A DNA stretch of 64,000 nt from Micromonospora sp. WMMD1155 (GCF_029581275.1 NZ_CP120742.1:3456001-3520000), one strand, 5' to 3'; positions 1 to 9,321 are shown, numbered from the stretch's first letter. Numbers and translations are program-made. The notes: generated by a model from the sequence alone, not told the origin.

Positions 1-70
1 CAAGGCAGCCGCGGCCCGTCCGGCTCCTCCTTCGGTACGCCCCGAAGCCGACGAGGATCCCGCGTCGTGA
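1..70 (+). CDS. nuoI: C-terminal tail of NADH-quinone oxidoreductase subunit I (partial)
   Basis: An open frame enters from the left edge (first full codon at base 2) and stops with TGA at 68-70. The 22 visible residues are rich in Ala, Pro and acidic residues, like the low-complexity C-terminal tails of actinobacterial NuoI. No catalytic part is in the window: the two ferredoxin-type 4Fe-4S motifs would lie upstream. The identity rests on position, since the next five genes are nuoJKLMN in canonical order. A GTG 25 bases later starts nuoJ. Confidence 0.6.
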   Translation, partial: KAAAARPAPPSVRPEADEDPAS

Positions 71-95
71 CCGCCCGAGCCGCAGAGGTGCACCG

Positions 96-653
96 GTGAC
101 CGGGGCGGACGTGCTGCTGCTCGCTCTCGGCGCGGTGGCGGTGGGTGCCGGTGTGCTGGTGGTGACCACGAAACACCTGGTCCGGGCCGGTCTCTACCTG
201 GTGGTGTGCCTGGGCGCGTTGGCCGGTGACTTCCTGGTGCTCAGCGCCGAGTTGGTGGCCTGGGTGCAGGTGCTGATCTACGTGGGCGCGGTGGTGGTCC
301 TGCTGTTGTTCGCGGTGATGCTGACCCGCGCTCCGATCGGGGCCTCCGACGACCTGGACCGACCCGGCTGGCCGGCCGCCCTGATCGGTGGCGGCGCGGG
401 GCTGGGGTTGACCGCGCTGCTCGTCGACGCGTACCGGTGGAGCACTGTCACGTCGCCCGACACGGGCACCGCCGAGCGGCTGGGCGAGCAGATCTTCCAG
501 TCCTGGGTGCTGCCGTTCGAGGTGCTCTCCGTGCTGCTGCTGTCCGCCCTGGTGGGCGCGATCGTGCTGTCCCGGCCGGACATCGGCCGTCAGCCCAGCG
601 GCGCGGCGGCCCCCTCCGAGCCGGCCGACGTCGAGCCACGGGGGCGCCGGTGA
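96..653 (+). CDS. nuoJ: NADH-quinone oxidoreductase subunit J
   Basis: This is a membrane-arm subunit of respiratory complex I, which couples NADH oxidation and menaquinone reduction to proton pumping in the cytoplasmic membrane. The 185-aa product has about five hydrophobic helices, including the conserved third helix (WVQVLIYVGAVVVLLLFAVM, about residues 52-71) with the pi-bulge region known from NuoJ. The C-terminal 30 residues are hydrophilic and Pro/Arg-rich. GTG is the start. The stop overlaps the nuoK start as GTGA, so translation is probably coupled. The family call is secure from sequence and operon order. Confidence 0.95.
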   Translation: MTGADVLLLALGAVAVGAGVLVVTTKHLVRAGLYLVVCLGALAGDFLVLSAELVAWVQVLIYVGAVVVLLLFAVMLTRAPIGASDDLDRPGWPAALIGGGAGLGLTALLVDAYRWSTVTSPDTGTAERLGEQIFQSWVLPFEVLSVLLLSALVGAIVLSRPDIGRQPSGAAAPSEPADVEPRGRR

Positions 654-1012
654 GGCCGGTCATCCCGTACGTCACCGCCGCGCTGCTGTTCGGGCTCGGC
701 GTCTACGGCGTACTGCGCCGACGTAACGCGGTACTGGTGCTGATGTCGGTCGAGTTGATGCTCAACGCGGTCAACCTGATCCTGGTCACCGCGGACACCA
801 CCGCCCGCGCGGTGCTCCCGCACTCGGGGCAGGTCTTCGCGCTGTTCGTGATCGTCCTCGCCGCCGCCGAGATCGGCGTGGGGTTGGCCATCGTCCTGCA
901 GCTCTACCGGCTGCGGGCCACGGTGGCGGTCGACGACGTGCCGCTGACCGAGTCGGCGCAGATCGCCGACCGGCGTGAGCCGGCCGTCCTGGACACGGAG
1001 GTCGGCCGGTGA
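650..1012 (+). CDS. nuoK: NADH-quinone oxidoreductase subunit K
   Basis: A small, three-helix membrane-arm subunit of complex I (120 aa). Two buried glutamates known to take part in proton translocation are present: one in SVELMLNAVNL (residue 35) and one in AAAEIGVG (residue 74). The chosen GTG at 650 overlaps the nuoJ stop by 4 bases. A longer upstream frame exists but would run deep inside nuoJ. The tail after residue 90 is hydrophilic and longer than in enterobacterial NuoK. The stop overlaps the nuoL start as GTGA. Confidence 0.95.
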   Translation: MRPVIPYVTAALLFGLGVYGVLRRRNAVLVLMSVELMLNAVNLILVTADTTARAVLPHSGQVFALFVIVLAAAEIGVGLAIVLQLYRLRATVAVDDVPLTESAQIADRREPAVLDTEVGR

Positions 1013-2940
1013 CCGGGCTGCTCGGGGCGTTGCTGCCCGCCGTGCCGCTCGCCGCCGGACTGGCCGGTCTGTTGCTGCCCCCGGCTCCACGTCACGACGA
1101 CAGGACCGGCGGCAGCCGGGCCCGCCGGGCCGCCGTCGCGCTCGGCGTCACCGGTGCGGCCGGTGCCCTGGCGCTGGCCGTCGCGCTGCTGCTGACCGTC
1201 GACGGGCCGACGGAGACCTCGACCACCTGGGTCGACCTCGGCGGGCTGGCGGTGACCCTCGGCGTACGCCTGGACGGCGCCGCCGCGCTGGTCGCGGTGG
1301 CGGTCACCGCCGTCGCCCTGGCGGTGCAGGTCTACTCGATCGGCTACCTGCGGCGCGGTCCACACGACGACATCGACGTCGACCACCGCTACCCGCCGTA
1401 CGCCGCCCAGATCAGCCTCTTCACCGGCGCGATGCTGCTGGTGGTGGTCGCCGGGGACCTGCTCATGCTGCTGGTCGGTTGGGAGGTGATGGGCCTCTGC
1501 TCGTACCTGCTGATCGCCCACGACCGCCGACTGCCCGGCGCTCCGGCGGCGGCGATGAAGGCGTTCCTGGTGACCCGGGTCGGTGACGTCGGGTTCCTGC
1601 TCGGCATCGCGTTGCTGGGCGTGTCGACGGGCAGCTTCCGAATCGCCGACGTGCTCGCCCACGACCACTCCGGCGCGACACTGACCGCGGCGGGCCTGCT
1701 GCTGCTCGCCGGGGTCGCCGGTAAGAGCGCGCAGTTCCCGCTGCACACCTGGCTGCCGGATGCGATGGCCGGTCCGACGCCGATCTCCGCGCTGATCCAC
1801 GCCGCGACGATGGTCGCCGCCGGGGTGTACGCGGTGGCCCGCCTCTACCCGCTGTTCACCGCCGCTCCGGTGACGCTGACGGTGCTCGGGGTGGTCGGCG
1901 CGATCACCCTGCTGCTCGGCGCGCTCGCCGCGACCGCGCAGGACGACATCAAGCGCGTGCTGGCCTGGTCGACGGTGTCCCAACTGGGCTACATGACCGG
2001 CGCGCTGGCGGTCGGCTCGCCGTCGGCGGCGCTGTTCCACCTGCTCACCCACGCCGCGTTCAAGGCGTTGCTGTTCCTCGCCGCGGGCGCGGTGATCCAC
2101 GCGGTCGGCACCACGCTGATGTCGGAGATGGGCGGGCTGCGGCGCAGCATGCCGATCACGTTCTGGTGCACGGTGGTGGGTCTCGGAGCACTGGCCGGGG
2201 TGCCACCGTTCGCCGGCTTCTGGAGCAAGGACGGCGTGCTGACGGTGGCCGAGTCGGCGGCGCTGGAGGGCACCGGCCCGGCGCCGTCCTGGGTGGGGTG
2301 GATGGTCTGGATCGCCGGGTTGCTCGGCGTGGCGATCACCGCCTGGTATGCGGGTCGCCTGCTGCTGCGTGCCTTCTTCGGCGCGCCCCGCCTGCCGCTG
2401 GTCCGACCGCACGACCCACCGGCCGTGCTGCGCTGGCCGGTGCTGCTGCTGGCCGTGCCCGCCGCGCTGCTCGGTCTGGCCGGGTTCGTCGGGGCGTTCG
2501 CCGACCGCCTGCGTTTCCCCACCGTTCCGGTGGCCGGCTCCGAGGACGGCCTGGTCCACCTCGGGCCGGGGCTGCTGCTGCCGCTCGCGCTGCTGCTGGT
2601 CGGCGCGGGGCTGGTGGCGTTGCGCTGGCGGCGGGATCCGTCCGCCGACCCGGCGGACGCGCTGGGTCCGCTGGGGCCGGTCTTCGCCCGCGCGTTCCGG
2701 CTCGACGACGTCCAACACACGGTTGTCGTACGCCCCGTCCGGGCGCTGGCCCGCGCCGCTCGGGCGAGTGACGAGGTGGTGGTGGACGGCGCGGTCGAGG
2801 GCAGTGGTCGGGCCGCGTCCGCGCTGGGGGCGGGGTTGGCCGTGCTGCACCGGGCGGCGCTGCCCCGGGCCGCCGCCGGTGTGCTGGCCGGCGCGCTGCT
2901 GATCGGCCTGGCCGTGACCGTGATCGGAGTGACCCGATGA
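1009..2940 (+). CDS. nuoL: NADH-quinone oxidoreductase subunit L (antiporter-like)
   Basis: This is the distal Mrp-antiporter-like proton-pumping subunit of complex I, with the long lateral helix at the C terminus. The 643-aa product carries the family signatures: the conserved glutamate of TM5 in LVGWEVMGLCSYLL, and the lysine and histidines of GKSAQFPLHTWLPDAMAGPTP and SALIHAATMVAAG in the discontinuous helix region. The C-terminal third (about 545-643) is amphipathic and Ala/Arg-rich. It starts at GTG overlapping nuoK. Its TGA overlaps an ATG that opens a 35-codon mini-ORF reaching into nuoM. Confidence 0.96.
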   Translation: MTGLLGALLPAVPLAAGLAGLLLPPAPRHDDRTGGSRARRAAVALGVTGAAGALALAVALLLTVDGPTETSTTWVDLGGLAVTLGVRLDGAAALVAVAVTAVALAVQVYSIGYLRRGPHDDIDVDHRYPPYAAQISLFTGAMLLVVVAGDLLMLLVGWEVMGLCSYLLIAHDRRLPGAPAAAMKAFLVTRVGDVGFLLGIALLGVSTGSFRIADVLAHDHSGATLTAAGLLLLAGVAGKSAQFPLHTWLPDAMAGPTPISALIHAATMVAAGVYAVARLYPLFTAAPVTLTVLGVVGAITLLLGALAATAQDDIKRVLAWSTVSQLGYMTGALAVGSPSAALFHLLTHAAFKALLFLAAGAVIHAVGTTLMSEMGGLRRSMPITFWCTVVGLGALAGVPPFAGFWSKDGVLTVAESAALEGTGPAPSWVGWMVWIAGLLGVAITAWYAGRLLLRAFFGAPRLPLVRPHDPPAVLRWPVLLLAVPAALLGLAGFVGAFADRLRFPTVPVAGSEDGLVHLGPGLLLPLALLLVGAGLVALRWRRDPSADPADALGPLGPVFARAFRLDDVQHTVVVRPVRALARAARASDEVVVDGAVEGSGRAASALGAGLAVLHRAALPRAAAGVLAGALLIGLAVTVIGVTR

Positions 2941-3044
2941 GCGCGAGGAGTGAAGCGGGTCTGCGAGCCCCGAAGCTCAGCATCCGGCTGGCCCCGGGTG
3001 ACGACCCCAAGCGGGCGCAGTCGCGAACAGAGGTGGTCCCGTGA
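2937..3044 (+). CDS. 35-aa mini-ORF overlapping both nuoL and nuoM
   Basis: This ATG-started frame of 35 codons begins inside the nuoL stop (ATGA) and ends inside the nuoM start (GTGA). It could therefore relay ribosomes between the two genes. The peptide begins MSARSEAGLRAPKLS and is basic and hydrophilic with no membrane segment. It matches no family I recognise. The other nuo genes abut directly, so this 100-base insertion is odd. It may be a repeat element domesticated as a translational bridge rather than a protein with its own function. It is too short for most gene callers. Confidence 0.4.
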   Translation: MSARSEAGLRAPKLSIRLAPGDDPKRAQSRTEVVP

Positions 3045-4549
3045 CCCTCGGGCAGGTGTTGCTCGTCGCCCTGCTGGCGGTGCCGGCGCTCGGTGCGGTC
3101 GTGGTGGCGGCGACGCCCCGGGACCGGGCGGCCCGGCTGGTCGGCACTGTCGCGGCGGCGTTGACCCTGCTGGCCGCGCTGCCGCTGGTGTTCGGCCGGG
3201 CGGACTGGCTGGTCTGGTCGGGCGACGAGCCGGCGGTGCGGCCGTGGCACCAACTGGACCTGCGGTGGGTGCCCGGCCTGGAGTTGCGCTTCCACCTCGG
3301 CGTCGACGGCATCTCCTGGCCGCTCGTGGTGTTGACCGCGCTGCTCACGCTGCTGTGCTGCGCGTACACCATGTGGCGGGTGCCCGACGGCGGCAGTGGC
3401 CGGGCGCTCGTCGCGTTGCTGCTGGTGGTCGAGGTGGGCATCCTGGGCACGTTCCTCGCCCTGGACCTGGTGCTGTTCTTCCTCTTCTTCGAAGTCGTGC
3501 TCCTCCCGATGTACGCGATCATCGCCGGCTGGGGCGGCGCGGACCGTCGCCGGGCGGCCCGCAAGTTCGCCCTCTACACGCTGTTCGGCTCGGTGCTGCT
3601 GCTGGTCGGCGTGTACGTCGTGGTCACCGCCGCCGGCACCGCCGACCTGGTGGCGTTGACCGGTGGCGCGGGGATGTCCCGGGGCACCCAGTTGGCCGCG
3701 TTCACACTGCTCGCGCTGGCGTTCGCGGTGAAGAGCCCGCTGTGGCCGTTGCACTCCTGGCTGCCCGACGCGCACACGCAGGCCCCCACTGTGGGCAGTG
3801 TCGTGCTGGCCGGGGTGCTGCTCAAGATGGGCACGTACGGCCTGATCCGGGTGGCGGTGGGGGTGGCGCCGGAGGGTGCCCGTTGGGCGGCGCCGGTGCT
3901 CGGCGTACTCGCCGTCGCCGCGATCCTGATCGGCTCGCTGGTCTGCCTGGCCCAGGTCGACGTGAAGCGGCTCATCGCGTACTCCAGCGTGGGGCACATG
4001 GGCTTCGTTCTGCTGGGTGTCGCCACGCTGACCACCGTCGGCGTGCAGGCGGCGCTGATCGGCAACATCGCGCACGGGGTGATCACCGCCCTGCTTTTCT
4101 TCCTGGCCGGCGCGGTGAAGGACCGTACCGGCACGGGCACCCTCGCCGAGCTGTCCGGGCTGCGGGAGACCGCGCCCCGGCTGGCCGGTCTGCTCGCGTT
4201 CGCGGCGGTCGCGTCGCTCGGCCTGCCCGGGCTGGCCGGTTTCTGGGGTGAGGCGTTCGCGGTGATCGCCGCCGTCCAGGTGGGTGGCCCGCTCTGGACC
4301 ACCCTCGGGGTGCTGGCGGCGGTCGGCGGTGCGCTCACCGCCGCGTACTTCCTGCGGCTGCTGCGTCAGGTCACCCACAACCGTCCGAGCCCCGCCGTCG
4401 GGCAGGTCGGCCCCGGCCTGGCCGGTGCGGAGCTGACCGCGTGGGTGCCGTTGGTGCTGCTCGCGTTGGCCATCGGGCTGGCCCCGGCGCTGGTCCTCGG
4501 CGTCGCCGAGGCCCCCGTCGACGCCCTGATCGGGGTGGTCTTCCCATGA
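3041..4549 (+). CDS. nuoM: NADH-quinone oxidoreductase subunit M (antiporter-like)
   Basis: Antiporter-like proton-pumping subunit of complex I, 502 aa with about 14 membrane helices. Family marks are visible: the TM5 glutamate in LFFLFFEVVLLPMY, then KSPLWPLHSWLPDAHTQAPT with the conserved Lys/His, and LLKMGTYGL. The GTG start at 3041 overlaps the stop of the 35-codon mini-ORF, and the N-terminal hydrophobic helix (TLGQVLLVALLAVPALG) begins at once, which supports this start. The stop overlaps the nuoN ATG as ATGA. Confidence 0.96.
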   Translation: MTLGQVLLVALLAVPALGAVVVAATPRDRAARLVGTVAAALTLLAALPLVFGRADWLVWSGDEPAVRPWHQLDLRWVPGLELRFHLGVDGISWPLVVLTALLTLLCCAYTMWRVPDGGSGRALVALLLVVEVGILGTFLALDLVLFFLFFEVVLLPMYAIIAGWGGADRRRAARKFALYTLFGSVLLLVGVYVVVTAAGTADLVALTGGAGMSRGTQLAAFTLLALAFAVKSPLWPLHSWLPDAHTQAPTVGSVVLAGVLLKMGTYGLIRVAVGVAPEGARWAAPVLGVLAVAAILIGSLVCLAQVDVKRLIAYSSVGHMGFVLLGVATLTTVGVQAALIGNIAHGVITALLFFLAGAVKDRTGTGTLAELSGLRETAPRLAGLLAFAAVASLGLPGLAGFWGEAFAVIAAVQVGGPLWTTLGVLAAVGGALTAAYFLRLLRQVTHNRPSPAVGQVGPGLAGAELTAWVPLVLLALAIGLAPALVLGVAEAPVDALIGVVFP

Positions 4550-6033
4550 CTGGTGTGCAGAGCGTGGACAGCGTCGCGCTGTTGCCGGCCTACCTGGCCG
4601 CCGGCACCGCCGTGCTCGTGCTCCTCACCGACCTGCTCCTGGCCCGGCCACGGGCCACGGTCGTGGTGGCCGCGCTGGGCGCGCTCGGCACGGCAGTCGG
4701 CTCCGCGGTGGTCGGCGCGGGCGGGGAGCGGCGGACCTTCTGTGTCGGCGTCGACTGCTCCTGGATCTTCGGCGGCCGGGCCGCCCTGGTCGGCGTCGTG
4801 GTGGCACTGCTCACCGTGGGCGTGCTCGGGCTGTCCGTGCCCGCGCTGCGGGCCGGGCGGTCGCCGGTGGGGGAGTACGCATTCCTGCTGGCCTGCTCGA
4901 TGACCGGCGGCGTGGTGCTCGGCGCGGCCGGTGACCTGATCACCCTGATCGTCGCCCTGGAGACGTTGACCCTGCCGCTGTACGTCCTGGTGGGCCTGCG
5001 TCGGGGCAGCCTCGCCAGCGCCGAGGCGGCGGTGACGTTCTTCGTGGTCAGCGTGGTGGCGACCACGCTGACCCTGCTCGGCGCGGCCCTGCTGTACGCG
5101 GTGACCGGTGGGCTGCACCTGGACCGGCTCGGCGCACTGCTGGCCGAGCGGCCGGAGCTGCGGGACCTTCCGCTGACCACCGCGGCGGTGGCGGTGCTGC
5201 TGGTCGGGCTGGCCTTCAAGGTGGCGGCGGTGCCGTTCCACGCGTGGGCACCGGCCACCTACGACGGCGCGCCGCTGCCGGTGGCCGCGTACCTGTCCAC
5301 GGCGTCGAAACTGGGTGGCGTGGTCGCCCTGCTCGCCGTGGTGCAGCGGGCCCTTCCGGCGGACCAGACCGGCCCGGTGCTCGCCGTGCTCGCGGTGCTC
5401 ACCATGACGGTCGGCAACCTGGTCGCGCTGCGCCAGCGGCGTACCGTCCGGTTGCTCGCGTGGTCGTCCGTCGCGCAGGCCGGCTACATCCTCGCCCCGC
5501 TGGGGGCGTTGGCGCTGGCCGCGGGCCGCACCGACGACGCCCGGTCCGCCGCGTACGCCGCCGCGGTGGCGTACGCCGTCTTCTTCGTGGTGTTGGAGCT
5601 GGCCGCGTTCGCCGGGGTGACCGCCCTGCGGCCGACCGGTGCCGACGGCGGCACGCTCGACGACCTGCGCGGGGCGGCCCGTCGGCACCCGTGGCGCGGC
5701 GCGGCGCTCGGTCTCGCGCTGGTGGGCCTGGCCGGTCTGCCGCCGGGGCTCGCCGGCCTGTTCGCGAAGGTGACTGTGGTGCGGGCGCTGCTGGACGGTG
5801 GGGCGGCCTGGTTGGCGCTGGTGGTGGCGCTGAACGCGGTGATCGGGCTCGCCTACTACCTGCGGGTGACCGCCGCGCTGTGGGCGCCGACATCCTCGGC
5901 CGCCCCGAGTGGCGGCGGTGTCGCGGCCGTACCCCTGGTGGGCGTGGTGGCCGTGGTGCTGGCGGTGGCGACGGTGGCCGCCGTGGTGCTCGGCGTCGCC
6001 CCGCAGTTGGTGCTCGACGTCGCCGGCCGCTGA
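4546..6033 (+). CDS. nuoN: NADH-quinone oxidoreductase subunit N (antiporter-like)
   Basis: Third antiporter-like proton-pumping subunit, last gene of the nuo operon, 495 aa. Family motifs include [14 protein letters not shown] (TM5 glutamate region) and [22 protein letters not shown] with the conserved Lys and His. ATG at 4546 overlaps the nuoM stop. The open frame continues upstream inside nuoM, but the N-terminal hydrophobic segment fits the ATG. No strong terminator is visible just after the stop; the next gene starts 125 bases later. Confidence 0.95.
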   Translation: MTGVQSVDSVALLPAYLAAGTAVLVLLTDLLLARPRATVVVAALGALGTAVGSAVVGAGGERRTFCVGVDCSWIFGGRAALVGVVVALLTVGVLGLSVPALRAGRSPVGEYAFLLACSMTGGVVLGAAGDLITLIVALETLTLPLYVLVGLRRGSLASAEAAVTFFVVSVVATTLTLLGAALLYAVTGGLHLDRLGALLAERPELRDLPLTTAAVAVLLVGLAFKVAAVPFHAWAPATYDGAPLPVAAYLSTASKLGGVVALLAVVQRALPADQTGPVLAVLAVLTMTVGNLVALRQRRTVRLLAWSSVAQAGYILAPLGALALAAGRTDDARSAAYAAAVAYAVFFVVLELAAFAGVTALRPTGADGGTLDDLRGAARRHPWRGAALGLALVGLAGLPPGLAGLFAKVTVVRALLDGGAAWLALVVALNAVIGLAYYLRVTAALWAPTSSAAPSGGGVAAVPLVGVVAVVLAVATVAAVVLGVAPQLVLDVAGR

Positions 6034-6158
6034 CCCGACCTGACCTGACCTGCGGCGCAGTCTCAGTCAACTCTCAGCGTTGTAACGGATGGTTGGCGGG
6101 TACCGGGTTGTTGCACCGGTCAGCGGATCCCGGCGATCCGTGCACCGAAGGAGAGATC

Positions 6159-7034
6159 GTGCACCACAACCGTCTGAAGACCGCAGCGCTGCTCGGCCTG
6201 CTCAGCGCCCTGATCCTGGCGGTGGGTTACTGGTTCGGTGGCAGCGGTGGCCTGGTCATCGCCGTCGTCGTGTCGCTGGTCATGAACGGCGTTTCCTACT
6301 TCTACTCCGACAAGATCGCACTGCGCTCGATGGGGGCGCAACCGGTCACCGAGGCACAGTTCCCCGAGCTGTACCGGATGGTGCGGGAGTTGGCGGCCGA
6401 CGCCCGGCAGCCGATGCCCCGGCTCTACGTGAGCCCGACCGCTCAGCCCAACGCGTTCGCCACGGGTCGTAACCCGCAGCATGCGGCGGTCTGCGTGACC
6501 CAGGGCATCACCGAGATCCTCGACTACCGCGAGCTGCGCGGTGTGATCGGCCACGAGCTGTCCCACGTCTACAACCGGGACATCCTGATCTCCAGCGTGG
6601 CGGCGGGCCTGGCCAGCATCATCACCCTGCTCGCGAACCTCGCCTTCTTCATCCCGATCGGCGGTGGGGACGACGAGGACCGGCCGAACCCGGCCGTCCT
6701 GCTGCTGACCCTGATCCTGGGCCCGATCGCGGCGACCGTGATCCAGTTGGCGATCAGCCGGAGCCGTGAGTTCCAGGCGGACGCCTCGGGCGCCGAGTTG
6801 AGCCGCGACCCGCTGGCCCTGGCCAGCGCCCTCCGCAAGATCGATGCGGTGGCCCGACGTCGGCCGTTGCCGGCCGAGGGTCAGCTCACCAGCACCGCGC
6901 ACCTCATGATCGCCAACCCGTTCCGGGGCGGCGGCGTGGCGGCGCTGTTCGCCACCCACCCGAAGATGGAGGACCGGGTCGCCCGGCTGGAGCAGATGGC
7001 CCGCAACTCCGGGCCGGTGCAGTTCCAGCGCTGA
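6159..7034 (+). CDS. htpX: HtpX-family zinc metalloprotease
   Basis: M48-family membrane endopeptidase thought to degrade misfolded membrane proteins. The 291-aa product has two N-terminal helices (about 9-27 and 30-48), the zinc motif HELSH at residues 132-136, a further hydrophobic pair at about 150-190, and the third zinc ligand in SREFQAD. The GTG at 6159 follows a good Shine-Dalgarno (GAAGGAGAG). An open frame extends far upstream, but that stretch lies inside nuoN and is not HtpX-like. A perfect GC hairpin follows the stop, so it is likely monocistronic. Confidence 0.93.
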   Translation: MHHNRLKTAALLGLLSALILAVGYWFGGSGGLVIAVVVSLVMNGVSYFYSDKIALRSMGAQPVTEAQFPELYRMVRELAADARQPMPRLYVSPTAQPNAFATGRNPQHAAVCVTQGITEILDYRELRGVIGHELSHVYNRDILISSVAAGLASIITLLANLAFFIPIGGGDDEDRPNPAVLLLTLILGPIAATVIQLAISRSREFQADASGAELSRDPLALASALRKIDAVARRRPLPAEGQLTSTAHLMIANPFRGGGVAALFATHPKMEDRVARLEQMARNSGPVQFQR

Positions 7035-7049
7035 CCCGCTGATCGACGC

Positions 7050-7085
7050 CTCCGCCCGTACCCGGTCGCCCGGGTACGGGCGGAG
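7050..7085 (+). terminator. Strong hairpin terminator after htpX
   Basis: Perfect 15-bp stem (arms 7050-7064 and 7071-7085) with a 6-base loop. No long T-run follows, as is usual in high-GC actinobacteria. It separates htpX from the MFS gene. Confidence 0.75.
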
Positions 7086-7180
7086 TGCTGTGTCGGTGCC
7101 GATAACCGCTGTCTACCGTCACACGGCGGCGTTAGGGTCGTAAACGGTCCACGCTCATTACATCCTCCAGGAGGTCCACC

Positions 7181-8440
7181 GTGGTCGCGCTGCGTCAGTA
7201 CCTGGGAGTCTGGCGGATCCCGGGCGCGCCGATGCTGCTGGTCACCGGCATCATCGGGCGGCTCGGGATCGGCATGACCCCGCTGGCGCTGCTCCTGGTG
7301 GTCGAGCAGGTGACCGGGCGATACTCGTTGGCCGCCGTGGCGGGCGGAATCTACGCCGTCGCCGGTGCCGCGCTCAGCCCAGTGGCCGGGCGGATCGCCG
7401 ACCGGGTCGGCCCCAGCCCCGTCCTCCTGGTCACCGCCGTGGCCCACCCCCTGGCGCTCACCGGGCTGCTGCTGGCCAGCCGCTCGGGTGACGACGCCCT
7501 GGCGGCCATCTACCTCGCCAGCGGCGTGGCCGGTGCCACCTACCCGCCGCTCACCGCCGCCATCCGAGGCGCCTGGAACGACCTGACCGGCCCCGCCTCC
7601 GGCCGGTACCCCCTGCGCAACACCGCACTGGCCGCCGAGACCACGCTCTTCGAGATCGTCTTCGTGCTCGGCCCACTGCTCGTCGCCGGCTTCGTCCTGG
7701 TCGCCGACGCGGCAGCCGCGCTGGTCGGCGCGGCAGTCGTCACCCTGGCCGGCACCACCGCCGTGGCCCTCGGCCGGGTGATGCGTGGCTGGCAGCCGCA
7801 CCCCAAGGAGCACCACGCCCGCGGCCTCGGGCCACTGCGGGTCGCCGGCTTCCCGGCCCTCCTGGTCTGCGTCGCCGGGCTGGGCATCGCGTTCGGCGCC
7901 GCCGGGGTGATCGTCCCGGCCTACGCGAGCGGCCACACCACCGACGATCCGGAGAGTCTCGCCGGCCTTCTCCTCGCGGTCTGGGGGCTTGGCAGCGCCG
8001 CCGGCGGGGTCTGGTTCGGCGTCCGCAAGCCGGCACCGAACATGACCCGCCAGTTCGCCCTGCTCCTCGCCGCCCTCGCCGGCACCTTCGCGGTGTTCTC
8101 GGTGATGCCCACCCCGCTGGCCCTGGGTGTCGCGCTCGTCGTCGGCGGAGCCACCATCGCTCCCGCGCTGACCCTGGAGAACACCCTGGTCGGCCGGATC
8201 GCCCCCGCCGGCATGCTGAACGAGGCGTACACCTGGGTCGTCACCGTGGCGGTCGCGGCGAGCGCGGCCGGCGGCTCGGTCGCCGGCCTGATCGTGGACC
8301 ACGCCGGTGGCGTCCGCTGGGCGTTCCTGTTCGCCGGAGCGGCGGTCGCCGTCGCGGCCGGGGTCGCCGCGCTCCCCGCCGGGCCCATCGCCCGTGCGGA
8401 AACCACTGCGGTACGCGCCGAACAGCCCGTGCCCGCCTGA
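7181..8440 (+). CDS. Major facilitator superfamily permease
   Basis: Twelve-helix MFS membrane transporter of 419 aa. The loop after TM2 shows an MFS A-like motif ([15 protein letters not shown], about residues 69-83), and a second-half segment GVRKPAP is the probable TM8-9 loop. The architecture resembles drug or metabolite efflux permeases, but the substrate cannot be read from sequence. GTG start with a strong Shine-Dalgarno (CCAGGAGGTCC) 7 bases upstream. It stands alone between the htpX terminator and a short gap that contains a dispersed repeat. Confidence 0.85.
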   Translation: MVALRQYLGVWRIPGAPMLLVTGIIGRLGIGMTPLALLLVVEQVTGRYSLAAVAGGIYAVAGAALSPVAGRIADRVGPSPVLLVTAVAHPLALTGLLLASRSGDDALAAIYLASGVAGATYPPLTAAIRGAWNDLTGPASGRYPLRNTALAAETTLFEIVFVLGPLLVAGFVLVADAAAALVGAAVVTLAGTTAVALGRVMRGWQPHPKEHHARGLGPLRVAGFPALLVCVAGLGIAFGAAGVIVPAYASGHTTDDPESLAGLLLAVWGLGSAAGGVWFGVRKPAPNMTRQFALLLAALAGTFAVFSVMPTPLALGVALVVGGATIAPALTLENTLVGRIAPAGMLNEAYTWVVTVAVAASAAGGSVAGLIVDHAGGVRWAFLFAGAAVAVAAGVAALPAGPIARAETTAVRAEQPVPA

Positions 8441-8468
8441 CCGCCCTTGCCGCGTCGCGCCGGTCCTT

Positions 8469-8500
8469 GATCCACTCGGTTTCCGTGATGTCGGGCTGTC
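8469..8500 (+). repeat. Dispersed intergenic repeat, copy 1
   Basis: A 32-base element beginning GATCCACTCGGTTTCCGTGA lies between the MFS and reductase genes. It matches the copy at 50797-50828 at 26 of 32 positions. A more diverged copy is at 50019-50050. Confidence 0.6.
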
Positions 8501-8542
8501 CCGGCACCAGACATCGAGGAACGTGCGCCGTACCCTCGGCTG

Positions 8543-9070
8543 ATGGCCAAGGTTCTGTATTCGGCGACCGCATCACTCGACGGCTACATCGCGGGCCCGG
8601 GCGGTGACATGTCGTGGCTGACGGACCATCTCGGGGGCGAGAACCCGACGGCGGAACGCCTGCTGCACAGTGTCGGCGCGATCCTGGCCGGCAACGGCAC
8701 CTTCGGCGGCGACGACCCGAACCGCGGCACCGACAGCGAAGGCGCCTTCGGCGGCCAGTACCACGGGCCCGTCTTCATCCTCACCCACCGACCCCCGGCC
8801 GAACCATCCGCCGACGTCACGTTCGTGAGTGACCTGCACACCGCCGTCGCCCAGGCCAAGGAGGCCGCCGGGGACAAGTACGTCAACATCCTCGGCGCCA
8901 ACGTGGCCAAACAGTGCATCGAGGCCGGGCTGCTCGACGAGGTCCTCATGTTCTTCGCCCCGGTGCTGCTCGGCGACGGGGTACGCATGTTCGACCACCC
9001 GGGCGGCACCACTGTGCGGTTGGTGCGCCTACCCGGCGAGACCGAACACTGGTACCGCGTCGCCTACTGA
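8543..9070 (+). CDS. RibD C-terminal / dihydrofolate reductase-like protein
   Basis: A 175-aa protein of the RibD_C/DHFR-fold family, opening with the typical VLYSATASLDGYIAGPGGDMSWL strand-helix region (broken here only for description) and a Gly-rich NADPH-site segment LGANVAKQCIEAGLLDEV at about 115-132. Such proteins are NAD(P)H-dependent reductases; the in vivo substrate is unknown. There is no Shine-Dalgarno. A TACCCT hexamer ends 6 bases before the ATG, so the mRNA is probably leaderless. A heptanucleotide array begins 32 bases after the stop. Confidence 0.85.
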   Translation: MAKVLYSATASLDGYIAGPGGDMSWLTDHLGGENPTAERLLHSVGAILAGNGTFGGDDPNRGTDSEGAFGGQYHGPVFILTHRPPAEPSADVTFVSDLHTAVAQAKEAAGDKYVNILGANVAKQCIEAGLLDEVLMFFAPVLLGDGVRMFDHPGGTTVRLVRLPGETEHWYRVAY

Positions 9071-9101
9071 GCCCGCTCGCCTTCGGTCTCCCGCCCCGCG
9101 C

Positions 9102-9318
9102 GCCCCGTGCTCCGCGCTCCGCGCTCCGTGCTCCGTGCTCCGTGCTCCGCGCCCCGTGCTCCGTGCTCCGTGCTCCGCGCTCCGTGCTCCGCGCTCCGTG
9201 CTCCGCGCTCCGTGCTCCGCGCTCCGTGCTCCGCGCTCCGTGCTCCGTGCTCCGTGCTCCGTGCTCCGTGCTCCGCGCTCCGTGCTCCGCGCTCCGCGCC
9301 CCGCGCCCCGCGCCCCGC
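9102..9318. repeat. 31-unit heptanucleotide tandem array GCYCCGY
   Basis: 31 consecutive in-phase copies of GC(T/C)CCG(T/C) fill 217 bases with no indel. Only the third and seventh bases vary (T/C). The last units are uniform GCCCCGC. All six frames stay open because the period is not a multiple of three, so the Leu-Arg-Ala-Pro ORFs across it are artefacts. It begins 32 bases after the reductase stop. Confidence 0.95.
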
Positions 9319-9321
9319 GCC

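Noticed and set aside
904..2850. 648-codon open frame on the minus strand opposite nuoL
   Set aside because: Composition is Gln/Arg/His/Gly-rich with no hydrophobic core, typical of antisense shadows of GC-rich genes. The plus strand is clearly nuoL.
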